Shown here in pieces: positions 15,573-23,572 of a stretch of 64,000 nt of DNA. Location: positions 310,001-374,000 of the forward strand of contig OY282458.1 of NCBI GenBank assembly GCA_958296245.1, written 5' to 3'. Positions within the stretch are counted from its first letter, which is position 1; every line of letters starts with the position of its first letter. Under the pieces are notes generated by a model. That model ran no database searches and had not been told where the DNA came from. It saw only the letters and a list, made by a program, of their open reading frames with translations. Source of the stretch: an uncultured Dehalococcoidia bacterium. GTDB taxonomy: Bacteria; Chloroflexota; Dehalococcoidia; Lucifugimonadales; G958296245. The translations under genes were made by a program, and so were the position numbers.

Positions 15573-17416
15573 TGGGCGGTCTCGGGGGCATGATGAGGTC
15601 CGACGGTTCCAACGCCCAGGAAGAGGCGTTCGGCAGCGTCTACAACCCCAGGGTCATCCGCAGGATGATCCCATACGTCACCAGGCAAAAGCGCCTCGCG
15701 GCCTTGGCCGTCGTCTCCATGCTGATATACACAGTGACCGCCGCCGCCGTCCCCTGGATCGTCAAGGTCGCCATCGACGATTACATCCGCGCCGGCGACT
15801 TCACCGGCCTGACTTGGGTGGTCGGCGTGTTCATCGCCAACGCCACCCTGAGTTGGGGCGCGAACTTTGCCATGGACCTGAGCCTGGCGCGCGCGGGCCA
15901 GAACATGCTCCACCAGCTCCGCAACGACCTGTTCAAGCACCTGCACAGGCAGTCGGTCTCTTTCTACGACCGGACCGAGGTCGGGCGGGTCATGTCGCGC
16001 GTGCTGGGCGACGTCTATCAGCTCCAGCAACTCCTTGAAGTTGCGGTCATCACCTTGGGCGACCTCTTGGGATTGGTCTGGATCGTCGCCGCGCTGATGC
16101 TGATGAGCGTCGAACTGGGCCTGATCTCGCTGGCCGCCATTCCCCTGCTCGTGATCGTGATGGCGCTATGGCAGCCCCTGGCTAGGAAGGCCTTCATACG
16201 CGTCAGGAACGCAGTCGCCATCGTCAACGGGTCTCTCAACGAGAACATCGCCGGCGTCCGCGTGGTCCAGGCGATGAACCGGCAGGAGAAGAATCTCAGG
16301 AACTTCGACGCCCTGAACCTGGAGAACTACAGGTCGAATCTGTACGCCGGCCGGCTCTCCGCCGGCGTATTGCCGCCCGTCGACACCTTCACCGCGCTGT
16401 CCATAGGCCTAGCGATCTTCTTCGGAGCCCGCCTCGTGTCGAGTGAGGCGCTCGCCGTGGGCGCGCTGGTCGCTTTCATCATGTACATCCAGCGCTTCTT
16501 CGACCCCATCCGGAACCTCACTATGCAATACACCATGCTACAGCGCGCCATGGCTTCCGGCATACGCATCTTCGAGCTGCTGGACACCAAGCCGGACCTG
16601 GCCGACGCGCCCGGCGCAAAGGACCTGCCCAGACTGAAAGGCGGCATAGAGCTGCGCGGCGTCAGCTTCGGATACTCCCCGGCCGAGGACGTGATCAAAG
16701 GGGTGACGATGCGCGCCGAGCCCGGCCAGACAGTGGCGATCGTAGGCCCCACCGGCGCGGGGAAGACGACCCTCGTCTCCCTCATGGCGCGCTTCTACGA
16801 CGTGGAGCGGGGCCGAGGCGCCGTCCTGGTAGACGGCAACGACGTCCGCGACTTCACCCGCAAATCCCTTGCCGACCAGATGAGTATGGTGCTCCAAGAG
16901 CCGTTCCTGTTCTCCGGTACGGTCCGAGCGAACATCAAGTACAGTCATTCCGGCGCGTCGGACGCCCAGATGACGGCGGCTTCCCGAGCCGTCGGAGCGC
17001 ACGACTTCATCATGAAGCTGGAGGATGGATACGACACCTACCTGCACGAGCGCGGCGCCAACCTGAGCATAGGCCAGCGCCAACTCATCAGCTTCGCGCG
17101 CGCCATCGTAGCCGCACCCCGCGTGCTGATCCTGGACGAGGCTACCGCTAACATCGACAGCTACACGGAAGCCCTCATACAGCAGGCGCTGCAACGCCTC
17201 CTGCGCGGGCGTACGGCCATCGTCATCGCTCACCGCCTATCCACCATTCGCAGCGCCGACAAGATCGTCGTGCTCAACCGGGGCGAGGTGGTGGAGACCG
17301 GCACTCACGACGAGCTCATGGCCGGCGATGGGCTATACACTCACCTGTATCAGATGAACTACGCCGCCATGGAGGAGACCCTCTCCGCACCCGGCGCGGC
17401 CACCCTGCTTAGATAA
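15569..17416 (+). CDS. Heterodimeric ABC exporter subunit 2 (TMD-NBD, catalytic Walker B)
   Basis: The 615-residue partner of the preceding gene has six membrane spans (about residues 40-320) and an NBD from about residue 355. Walker A is GPTGAGKTT (393-401). Walker B is VLILDEATANID with the catalytic Glu524, and the H-loop is AHRLS. The signature is LSIGQ (499-503) instead of LSGGQ. In the dimer this degenerate signature faces the degenerate Walker B of subunit 1, leaving one competent ATP site. The 4-bp overlap with subunit 1 implies translational coupling and equal expression. Confidence 0.92.
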   Translation: MMGGLGGMMRSDGSNAQEEAFGSVYNPRVIRRMIPYVTRQKRLAALAVVSMLIYTVTAAAVPWIVKVAIDDYIRAGDFTGLTWVVGVFIANATLSWGANFAMDLSLARAGQNMLHQLRNDLFKHLHRQSVSFYDRTEVGRVMSRVLGDVYQLQQLLEVAVITLGDLLGLVWIVAALMLMSVELGLISLAAIPLLVIVMALWQPLARKAFIRVRNAVAIVNGSLNENIAGVRVVQAMNRQEKNLRNFDALNLENYRSNLYAGRLSAGVLPPVDTFTALSIGLAIFFGARLVSSEALAVGALVAFIMYIQRFFDPIRNLTMQYTMLQRAMASGIRIFELLDTKPDLADAPGAKDLPRLKGGIELRGVSFGYSPAEDVIKGVTMRAEPGQTVAIVGPTGAGKTTLVSLMARFYDVERGRGAVLVDGNDVRDFTRKSLADQMSMVLQEPFLFSGTVRANIKYSHSGASDAQMTAASRAVGAHDFIMKLEDGYDTYLHERGANLSIGQRQLISFARAIVAAPRVLILDEATANIDSYTEALIQQALQRLLRGRTAIVIAHRLSTIRSADKIVVLNRGEVVETGTHDELMAGDGLYTHLYQMNYAAMEETLSAPGAATLLR

Positions 17417-17468
17417 ACGGAGCGGCGAAAGCGCCCCCGTCACGATGCGGAGGCGCGCCCCTCAGCCG

Positions 17469-17843
17469 TCATGCCCACTGCGAGATCCGCAGGCCCACCC
17501 AGACCGCCGCGAGACCGAGAGCAAGTTGGAGGCCAACGTTCGCAATGCCCGTGAGCGTGTCCCCGTTCCGGAGCAGGGCGACCGTCTCGTATCCAAAGGC
17601 GGAGTAGGTGGTGAACCCGCCCAGCACGCCGACGATCAAGAATGCTCGGGTCTGCGCGTTCAGCGCTTCTCGTGTCTCGGCCAGTCCGGCCAGAGCGCCG
17701 ATCAGCAGGCAGCCTGCGACGTTCACCAGCAACGTTCCCAGAGGGAAGGAAGAGCTCCCCGCCAGCCCCTGGGCCCATGTCCCAACGACGTAGCGCGCAA
17801 CGGCTCCTACGAGCCCGCCGGCCCCGACGATTAGGAGGGTCAT
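17469..17843 (-). CDS. crcB: CrcB/Fluc fluoride channel
   Basis: The 124-residue, four-helix membrane protein matches the Fluc family: GAGGLVGAVARY near the N-terminus, GTLLVNVAGC in helix 2 and GGFTTYSAFGYE in the discontinuous helix 3 that carries the fluoride path. It exports fluoride as a dual-topology dimer. The ATG at 17843 is preferred over the TTG at 17849. Only one crcB gene is present, as expected for a homodimer. I looked for a fluoride riboswitch upstream and did not recognise one. The gene converges with the exporter operon. Confidence 0.92.
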   Translation of the reverse strand: MTLLIVGAGGLVGAVARYVVGTWAQGLAGSSSFPLGTLLVNVAGCLLIGALAGLAETREALNAQTRAFLIVGVLGGFTTYSAFGYETVALLRNGDTLTGIANVGLQLALGLAAVWVGLRISQWA

Positions 17844-17940
17844 CCACAAGTCCCGTCACCGCAGCGGATTTTTCGTCCATGCGCCAACCTGAGGCATGGT
17901 ACCATAGCTCGCCAAAACTCTAACCGCCGCAGCGCACCCC

Positions 17941-17976
17941 GTCCAATGGCCTGCCGGATCGAGAGCCGAGGGGGGG
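17941..17976 (+). repeat. 36-bp direct repeat, copy 1
   Basis: The sequence beginning GTCCAATGGCCTGCCGGATC recurs at 18014 with one mismatch (GGATC versus GTATC). Both copies end in a run of G. Confidence 0.8.
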
Positions 17977-18013
17977 GCGCTAGGCCGACCCCAGATTGCT
18001 CAGAGATTGCGCC

Positions 18014-18049
18014 GTCCAATGGCCTGCCGTATCGAGAGCCGAGGGGGGT
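18014..18049 (+). repeat. 36-bp direct repeat, copy 2
   Basis: Second copy of the repeat at 17941, 73 bp away in the same orientation. Confidence 0.8.
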
Positions 18050-18085
18050 ACTGTCACCTTGCAGGGCATTCTCAACCGAGAAACC

Positions 18086-18102
18086 GTTCAGACTTGGTGT
18101 GG
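18086..18102 (+). repeat. Solo end box of the MITE-like repeat
   Basis: GTTCAGACTTGGTGTGG resembles the end of the element at 22556-22733; no hairpin part is next to it. Confidence 0.35.
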
Positions 18103-18364
18103 AGTTGTTTCCTCGCCTGCTTTGTTATTCTGAGGAGCGCAGCGACGAATCTAAAGTCCTTGCACACGCGCCGGGCCGTCATTCTGAGGAGCGCGGCAGA
18201 TTCCGAACGCAGCGTCAGCGGAGTGAGGGATGACAATTTGGAGGTCCTGGGAGGGTTTGTGTCGTAAGAGAGTGGTGAAGTCTGGGCCGGACCTGAATAG
18301 CGCGATTAGAGGGGGTCCATGCTTTGGAGGCTTCGATGTTCTTGGCCTGTGATAGCCTCGTGAA

Positions 18365-19099
18365 ATGGTGTACGTACAAGCGTCTTCGGATGTTCCGGGA
18401 TCGAGACGGCCGCCGCCCCGTCGTAGAGTGAAGCGGCCCGGTGCGCTGAGAGAGGTGTACGACCGCCTGCTCGCCCGCTTCGGGCCTCAGAGGTGGTGGC
18501 CCGCCGAGACCCGGTTCGAGGTCATGGTGGGGGCGGTGCTCACACAGGCGACGGCGTGGGGCAACGTCGAAAAAGCCATAGCAAGGCTCAAGTCGGCAGG
18601 CGCGCTGTCCCCCGAAGGGATCCGGCGCCTGCCGGTGGACGAGTTGGCGCATCTCGTCTATCCCTCGGGCTACTACAACGCCAAGGCCCGCAAGCTGAAG
18701 GCCTTGGCCGCGTACGTGGGGGAGGCCTACGGGGACGACATTGACGTGATGGGCCGCTCCGACACCCTCGCCCTGAGGGAGGAGATGCTGGGGATTCACG
18801 GCATCGGCGAGGAGACCGCGGACGACATCTTACTCTACGCCCTGGGGAAGCCGGTGTTCGTGATAGACGCCTACACGAAGAGGATATTCCACCGCCTCGG
18901 CTTGGCGCCCGAGCGCGGCCCGTACTTCGAGTACAGCGCCCTCTTCACCGACAATCTGCCTCACGACGCGGAGATGTTCGGCGAATACCACGCCCTCATA
19001 GTCAGATTGGGTGTGGAGTACTGCAAGAAGACCCCCGCTTGCGCCGGGTGCTGCCTGCTGGACATCTGCCCTGCCGGCAGAAGCCAAGCCGTAGATTGA
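18365..19099 (+). CDS. Endonuclease III-related HhH-GPD DNA glycosylase with [4Fe-4S] cluster
   Basis: The 244-residue protein has the HhH-GPD fold from about residue 30. The helix-hairpin-helix is LGIHGIGEETADD (142-154). The catalytic Asp168 is in VFVIDAYTKRI, and cluster ligands are Cys220, Cys226, Cys229 and Cys235. In classical EndoIII a Lys follows GxGR; here that position is Glu150, so beta-lyase activity is unlikely. The protein should be a monofunctional glycosylase or belong to the EndoIII-related subfamily. It acts in base excision repair; the lesion is unknown. Its first 25 residues are basic and low in complexity. Confidence 0.82.
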   Translation: MVYVQASSDVPGSRRPPPRRRVKRPGALREVYDRLLARFGPQRWWPAETRFEVMVGAVLTQATAWGNVEKAIARLKSAGALSPEGIRRLPVDELAHLVYPSGYYNAKARKLKALAAYVGEAYGDDIDVMGRSDTLALREEMLGIHGIGEETADDILLYALGKPVFVIDAYTKRIFHRLGLAPERGPYFEYSALFTDNLPHDAEMFGEYHALIVRLGVEYCKKTPACAGCCLLDICPAGRSQAVD

Positions 19100-19144
19100 C
19101 GGAAGGGCGGCGCCCCGACGTCGAGTGGACTTGAGCGGCGAACC

Positions 19145-19714
19145 TCAGAGCCGGGATACTAGGTCCCCGGCGCGGATCTTGCCGGACCGGACGACCTTCG
19201 TGTTGACTCCGCGGAGCCTCAGATCGCGTCCCTCCGGCGTGCTGATGAACCGCAGCGCGTCTCTGCCGTAGCGCGCGGCGAACTTGGCGCAGCCCGTGTG
19301 CTCCTTCTCCGAGACTTCTATGACCGCCGAGCCGATGGACAGGCGGGCTCCCGGCGGCAGGCTATCGACGCTCACGTCCAGGTCGATGACGAGTTGGTCG
19401 CCCGAAAGCTGCCACCGCTCTTCGGACCGGGCTAGCAGCGCGAGCAGCCGCGCGTTGATGATGGTTATCTGCGCGTCGGGATTCGCTCTGCCGTCGGGGG
19501 CCGAGGCGCTTCCTCTGCTCTTCCAGTTGTCACCTACCAGACCCTCGGCGACGTCCAACTCGGCTTCGGTTACGACCTCACGCCGGTCCACCTCCGGCCG
19601 GCGTACGATCATCAGGAGGGGGCCGTTGTTTGCCGGAGATCGAAGGATATGGCCCAGTCCCGTTTCTAGCTGTTCGGTCGTCAGATGCGCCGGGGCGTCC
19701 GGTGAATGCTCCAT
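19145..19714 (-). CDS. MOSC domain protein
   Basis: The 189-residue protein (ATG at 19714; the frame continues upstream to 19834 without homology) ends in a MOSC-like core. Its conserved Cys is in HTGCAKFAARYG, followed by RDLRLRGVNTKVVRSGKIRAGD. MOSC domains bind the molybdenum cofactor or transfer sulfur, as in MOCOS and YiiM-type proteins. The gene lies about 150 bp downstream of modC on the same strand, which supports a molybdenum-related role. There is no additional oxidoreductase domain. The exact reaction is unknown. Confidence 0.8.
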   Translation of the reverse strand: MEHSPDAPAHLTTEQLETGLGHILRSPANNGPLLMIVRRPEVDRREVVTEAELDVAEGLVGDNWKSRGSASAPDGRANPDAQITIINARLLALLARSEERWQLSGDQLVIDLDVSVDSLPPGARLSIGSAVIEVSEKEHTGCAKFAARYGRDALRFISTPEGRDLRLRGVNTKVVRSGKIRAGDLVSRL

Positions 19715-19865
19715 AGTTCGACTCCGTTGGCAGTCTGCGGGGCGGCGTGTCTCCCCTTCGGCAGGCTCAGGGCAGGCTCTCAGGCTCCCGGCGGGGCCGT
19801 TACTCCTCTGCAAGCCGCAGCCTGCTATGCTCATGGCTCAGGCATCCTATCACATCGAGGGGCGG

Positions 19866-20954
19866 TCATCGGCGGTCTGGCTCCAGGACGCCGACGCTGG
19901 AGCTCTTGATAATCAGGTAGACCCGCTGGCGCGGCTCGATGCCGAGGCTCTCTTTCGCCAGCGGCGTGATCTCGACCACCACTCTGACCCCCACGTCCAC
20001 GTAGACGATCACCCTCGCTCCCCGCGCGTGGACCTCCTCGACTGTGCCGGCCACGACGTTGCGCGCGCTTATCCTCGCCGGCACGTCGAGAGCTAGGATG
20101 ATGTCCCCGGCCCTGATCGAGACCGTAACCGTGGAGCCCGGCGCGGCTGTGACGCCGGGCGCGAACAGATCGACGCCGCCCAGGCGGAGGGTTGCCAGGC
20201 CGTGCGGCGCGTCGACGTGCGTCACGGTGGCCTCTAGGAGGTTCTCGAGGCTCCCGTAGTCGGCCAGCGCGCCGACGGCCGGGTGGACAAGAACCGACCC
20301 GGTTGGCCCGTAGGCCGCGGCGGCGCCGTCGGAGAGGACGAGCACGTTGTCCGTGAGGGCCAGCGCCTCGGACATGGAGTGGGACACGTAGATCATGGGG
20401 GTGCCGAGTTCGGCCCGGATGCTCTTGAGATAGCGGATTATGAGCCCTTTGAAGGCGGCGTCCAGCGAGGCCAGCGGTTCGTCGAGCAGCAGCATCCTGG
20501 GAGATACAGCCAGCGCTCTCGCTATGGCGACACGTTGCCTCTCGCCTCCCGAAAGGTCCGCCACGCTGCGGCGCAACAGCCCGGAGAGTTGCAGTAGGGC
20601 GATGAGACGGTCGGGATCCAACCTGCGGTGTTCCTTCGGCGTGAGCTTATAGCCGTACAGGATGTTGCCCAAAACGTCGAGATGGGGAAAGAGGGCCGCG
20701 TCTTGGAATACGTACCCGAAACGTCGGCGCTCCGGGGGGGCGTTGCGCTGCGGCGACGACGAATAGAGCGTCTCGCCGTTGAACTCGATCAGCCCGGAGT
20801 CAGGCGTCCTCAGTCCGGCGAGGCAGTTTAGGAGGGTCGTCTTGCCGCTGCCCGACCGTCCAAAGACAGCGGTTATCCCTGAGTCGAAGGCGGCGCGGCA
20901 GTTGAGGAGAAATCCACGGTAGCGCTTGACGACGTCGAAGCTTAACAGCGTCAC
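19866..20954 (-). CDS. modC: Molybdate ABC transporter ATP-binding protein
   Basis: The start is set at the GTG at 20954, which follows a GAGGGG by seven bases and gives the N-terminus VTLLSFDVVKRYRGF; the longer frame overlaps modB. The 362-residue protein has Walker A GRSGSGKTT, signature LSGGERQR, Walker B MLLLDEPLASLD and the H-loop SHSMSEAL. A C-terminal TOBE/Mop domain (from about ARNVVAGTVEEV) probably senses molybdate. It energises ModB for molybdate uptake. The start is close to the modB stop, typical of mod operons. Confidence 0.92.
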   Translation of the reverse strand: MTLLSFDVVKRYRGFLLNCRAAFDSGITAVFGRSGSGKTTLLNCLAGLRTPDSGLIEFNGETLYSSSPQRNAPPERRRFGYVFQDAALFPHLDVLGNILYGYKLTPKEHRRLDPDRLIALLQLSGLLRRSVADLSGGERQRVAIARALAVSPRMLLLDEPLASLDAAFKGLIIRYLKSIRAELGTPMIYVSHSMSEALALTDNVLVLSDGAAAAYGPTGSVLVHPAVGALADYGSLENLLEATVTHVDAPHGLATLRLGGVDLFAPGVTAAPGSTVTVSIRAGDIILALDVPARISARNVVAGTVEEVHARGARVIVYVDVGVRVVVEITPLAKESLGIEPRQRVYLIIKSSSVGVLEPDRR

Positions 20955-20964
20955 GGACGGCCCC

Positions 20965-21630
20965 TCATCCGGACTCACGGGGCGCGCGGCGCAGCAGCCA
21001 GTTGTGCGCCAGCAAGGTGGCGGCCGCCAGGGCGATCGAGACGCCGACCAAGGCGCCTGCTCTGAAGTCGTCCCGCACCTGAATGCTGGTGTAGATGGCC
21101 AGCGGGAGGGTCTGCGTCTTCCCGGGGATGTTGCCCGCCACGGTAATGGTCGCTCCAAACTCGCTCAATGCCCTCACGAACCCCAGGAGCAGGCCGGCCA
21201 GTATCCCCCGGTACGCGAGCGGAACGGTAACGGTAAAGAATACCCGGAGGGGACCCGCGCCGAGGCTGCGGGCGGACATCTCCAATCGCTCGTCCACGCC
21301 TGCCATGGCTACCATGGCCGCCCTGACGACGAGCGGGAAGGACACAATCGCCGCGGCGGCGGCGGCGGCGACCCAGGTGAAGACGATGTCCATCCCCAGA
21401 AGCCGGCCGAGCGGGCCTTCCCGGCCCAGGGCTAGTAGTAATAAGAACCCAACCGTCACGGGCGGCACGGCAAGGGGCATAGAAACGAGCACGTCGATCA
21501 GTGTCCCGCCTCGGACGCGCTTCTTTACGAGCAGCCAGCTGACGGCCAGGGCCAGGGGAAGGTTCATCGCCGTGGCGACGAGCCCCACCCTGAGGGTGAG
21601 CAGCAATATCGAGATGTCGGCGGTGGACAT
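20965..21630 (-). CDS. modB: Molybdate ABC transporter permease
   Basis: The 221-residue membrane protein has about five to six spans and the EAA loop SARSLGAGPLRVFFTVTVPLAYRGI, which contacts ModC. The segment GFVRALSEFGATITVAGNIPGKTQTL is diagnostic of ModB/CysT-type permeases. It lies between modA (8 bp away) and modC, so subunit assignment is secure. It forms the channel for molybdate, or possibly tungstate. Confidence 0.93.
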   Translation of the reverse strand: MSTADISILLLTLRVGLVATAMNLPLALAVSWLLVKKRVRGGTLIDVLVSMPLAVPPVTVGFLLLLALGREGPLGRLLGMDIVFTWVAAAAAAAIVSFPLVVRAAMVAMAGVDERLEMSARSLGAGPLRVFFTVTVPLAYRGILAGLLLGFVRALSEFGATITVAGNIPGKTQTLPLAIYTSIQVRDDFRAGALVGVSIALAAATLLAHNWLLRRAPRESG

Positions 21631-21638
21631 CGTGACCC

Positions 21639-22424
21639 TTATTCGGCGGGATCGAACCCGTGGGCTCGAAACAGGGAGGCGGCTTCCTCGCTGACCAGGA
21701 GTTCGACGAACCGTCGGGCCTCCTCGCGGATTCCCGATCCCAGCATCACGGCTGCGGGGTAGACGACGGGGCCGTAGCTGCCGGGCGGCACTATGTCCAG
21801 TGCGGCGAGTGCGCGGCTGCCGCTCGGGACGTCGGTCCGGTAGACCATGGCCGCGTCCGCGTTGCCCGACTCCACGAACGCCAGGGCCGATCTGACGTCG
21901 GATGCGAAGGCCAGACGGTTGTATAGAGCCTCCCAGATTCCCCGCGCCTGCAGCGCCTCCCGGGCGTAGCGCCCCGCTGGGGCAAGGTTGGGGTCCGCGA
22001 CGGCCAGCCTGCTTACGCCGGGCCCTGCCAGGTCCTCGAACGACTCAATACCGGGAGCGTTAGGGCTTCGGACGGCCACCGTCAGGCTGTTCGAGAGCAC
22101 TGCGGCAGAGTGTCCGATCAGGCCGCGTTCGTCAAGGAATGCCATCGGCGCCTCGCCCGCCGCGATGAATACGTCGGCCGGCGCCCCGCTTGCGATCTGT
22201 TGGGCCAGGGCCTGGGACCCCCCGAAGCTGAAGGACACCCTGGCGCCGCTGCCGGCTTCATACAGGTCTCCGACGTCGGGCAACACGCCCTGGAGGCTGG
22301 CGGCAGAGAACACCAGTAGCTCGCCCGAGCCCGGCTCTTCACGCTGGCCGCAGGCGGGAAGGGCTGCTGCTGCGAGTATGAATGCGAGGGTCAACAGTAC
22401 CCGTGCGCGTAGCGCGTCTCCCAA
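21639..22424 (-). CDS. modA: Molybdate-binding lipoprotein
   Basis: The 261-residue protein begins with a lipoprotein signal ending ALPAC (Cys25). The ModA pattern LLVFSAASLQGVLPDVGDLYE follows at residues 35-55, and FGGSQALAQQIASGAPADVFIAAG carries oxyanion-binding Ser residues. It captures molybdate or tungstate outside the membrane and hands it to ModB. It is the first gene of the operon; a promoter lies about 40-65 bp upstream. Confidence 0.93.
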   Translation of the reverse strand: MGDALRARVLLTLAFILAAAALPACGQREEPGSGELLVFSAASLQGVLPDVGDLYEAGSGARVSFSFGGSQALAQQIASGAPADVFIAAGEAPMAFLDERGLIGHSAAVLSNSLTVAVRSPNAPGIESFEDLAGPGVSRLAVADPNLAPAGRYAREALQARGIWEALYNRLAFASDVRSALAFVESGNADAAMVYRTDVPSGSRALAALDIVPPGSYGPVVYPAAVMLGSGIREEARRFVELLVSEEAASLFRAHGFDPAE

Positions 22425-22459
22425 GTACTTCTCCCACCTAGCCGACGTCCATGCCTGGG

Positions 22460-22489
22460 ATTATGGGGCCCATGCGCTGCCTCAGTCAA
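22460..22489 (-). promoter_or_regulatory. modABC promoter
   Basis: On the minus strand TTGACT (22484-22489) and CATAAT (22460-22465) are 18 bp apart, just upstream of modA. No ModE-type palindrome was recognised. Confidence 0.55.
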
Positions 22490-22555
22490 TTGAAGGCCCC
22501 GGCCCGCCGCGGGCGGTGAGGGGAGTCCAAGGCCATCCCGGCCGAGTAGCGGGAA

Positions 22556-22733
22556 CTGTTCAGACTCTGTGAGACCCGAAAGGGGAAGTCCAGAGAGGTT
22601 CTCCCCTCTCCGGCAGGGGTCTGGGGGCTGTGCCCCCAGCTACCAAGGGTCGGGAGGGTGGGGATCAAAGCCGTCTGCTTTATCGAGGCTACGGCTACAA
22701 AAGTCGAAAATGACCTCACAAAGTCTTGAACAT
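22556..22733 (+). mobile_element. MITE-like element, copy B (most complete)
   Basis: About 178 bp with imperfect terminal inverted repeats. The left end is GTTCAGACTCTGTGAG (22558-22573). The right end (22715-22731) reads GTTCAAGACTTTGTGAG on the other strand, with one indel and one mismatch. Inside is a perfect 8-bp hairpin CTGGGGGC-TGT-GCCCCCAG (22621-22639), followed by a GGGGATCAAAG block and CGTCTGCTTTATCG. It has no coding capacity. Related copies are at 11376, 30730 and 43409. Confidence 0.65.
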
Positions 22734-22748
22734 TTACAAAATATCGGG

Positions 22749-22790
22749 TTGCATTTGACCTAACGGCGACAGTATTGTTGGGTTGTCGCC
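22749..22790 (+). promoter_or_regulatory. Possible promoter with overlapping inverted repeat upstream of DUF502 gene
   Basis: TTGCAT (22749-22754) and TATTGT (22773-22778) are 18 bp apart. The arms GGCGACA (22765-22771) and TGTCGCC (22784-22790) flank the -10 box and could be an operator or a leader hairpin. Confidence 0.35.
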
Positions 22791-22818
22791 GTAGGAACCC
22801 GGAAAGGAGCGTGGTCAC

Positions 22819-23535
22819 TTGAGCAGTTCAAAGAGCTCGAATGCTATCGCAGACAGCAAAGAGACTGACAGCGTAATCAAGAGGATCAAAGACCACATCC
22901 AGGGTAAGACTCTGGGTGGGCTCGTCGCGTTGGTGCCGCTAATCGTAACCGCAATCGTAATCGGGCTCATCATTGGTTACGCCGATGGGGTCGTGCGGCA
23001 GTTGCCGTTCGTCGACGGCCAACCGTGGGATTTCTACGGGATCGGGTTGATCGTTGGAGCCGTCATCTTCTACATCGTGGGCATGTTGACCTCCGTGCGG
23101 CCCGGGCGTAAGACGATAGACCTGATGACTACCGTGGTCAGCAACATCCCGGTCGTCGGGACGGTATACGGGGCAACACTACAGGCTACTACGTCCCTCA
23201 GCGCCCACTACCACTTTACCCGCGTGGTCTTCGTGGAGTGGCCGCGTGAGGGGATGATTGCGATGGGGTTCGTAACGGGTCGGGCGCGCTCGTCCGAAAC
23301 GGGCGATACTCTGGTAGTCGTGTACATCCCGACCGTTCCCAACCCCACGTCTGGGAACATGGCCCTCGTCATCGAGGACGACGTGGTGGAGACCGACATT
23401 AGCGTGGAGGACGCCATGAAGCTGGTGTTCTCGGGGGGCATAGTGCTTCCCGAAGCGGTCTCTTTGGCCAGGGTGCCAAGGGAGCAGCAGAAGGACTTCG
23501 AGCTAATCGGCCGGTTTCAGACCGACTCCGAGTAG
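22819..23535 (+). CDS. DUF502 family membrane protein
   Basis: The 238-residue protein has two hydrophobic spans (about residues 33-54 and 73-92) followed by a soluble beta-rich part. The segment VVSNIPVVGTVYGATLQ matches the DUF502 signature PxxGxIYxxxKq, and VVFVEWPREGMIAMGFVTG matches its second block. Start codon is TTG with AAGGAG upstream. Function of the family is unknown; members are inner-membrane proteins. A second DUF502 gene lies at 29834-30481, on the other side of the signalling operon. The two genes are clearly divergent paralogues. Confidence 0.85.
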   Translation: MSSSKSSNAIADSKETDSVIKRIKDHIQGKTLGGLVALVPLIVTAIVIGLIIGYADGVVRQLPFVDGQPWDFYGIGLIVGAVIFYIVGMLTSVRPGRKTIDLMTTVVSNIPVVGTVYGATLQATTSLSAHYHFTRVVFVEWPREGMIAMGFVTGRARSSETGDTLVVVYIPTVPNPTSGNMALVIEDDVVETDISVEDAMKLVFSGGIVLPEAVSLARVPREQQKDFELIGRFQTDSE

Positions 23536-23572
23536 CGGGGCCTTGCGGTGCGCCCGCCGGCTCGGCAAGGGG

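Larger units (their letters stand above)
17850..18364. other. Repeat-rich intergenic region
   Basis: About 515 bp without a gene. It holds a 36-bp direct repeat (17941-17976 and 18014-18049), one end box of the MITE-like family (18086-18102), and two copies of a short ATTCTGAGGAGCGC motif (near 18127 and 18181). The last resembles dispersed spacers seen in environmental Chloroflexota genomes. No promoter stands out. Confidence 0.5.

Noticed and set aside
17844-17950. Possible fluoride riboswitch upstream of crcB.
   Set aside because: I could not find the conserved crcB-motif pseudoknot elements in the upstream strand.
20955-21158. N-terminal extension of modC overlapping modB.
   Set aside because: It is antiparallel in content to no domain, overlaps the modB coding sequence, and a well-spaced ribosome-binding site precedes the GTG at 20954.
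22425-22500. Possible molybdenum-cofactor riboswitch or ModE site before modA.
   Set aside because: There is a good promoter, but the short leader (about 30 nt) leaves no room for the riboswitch and no ModE-type palindrome is visible.
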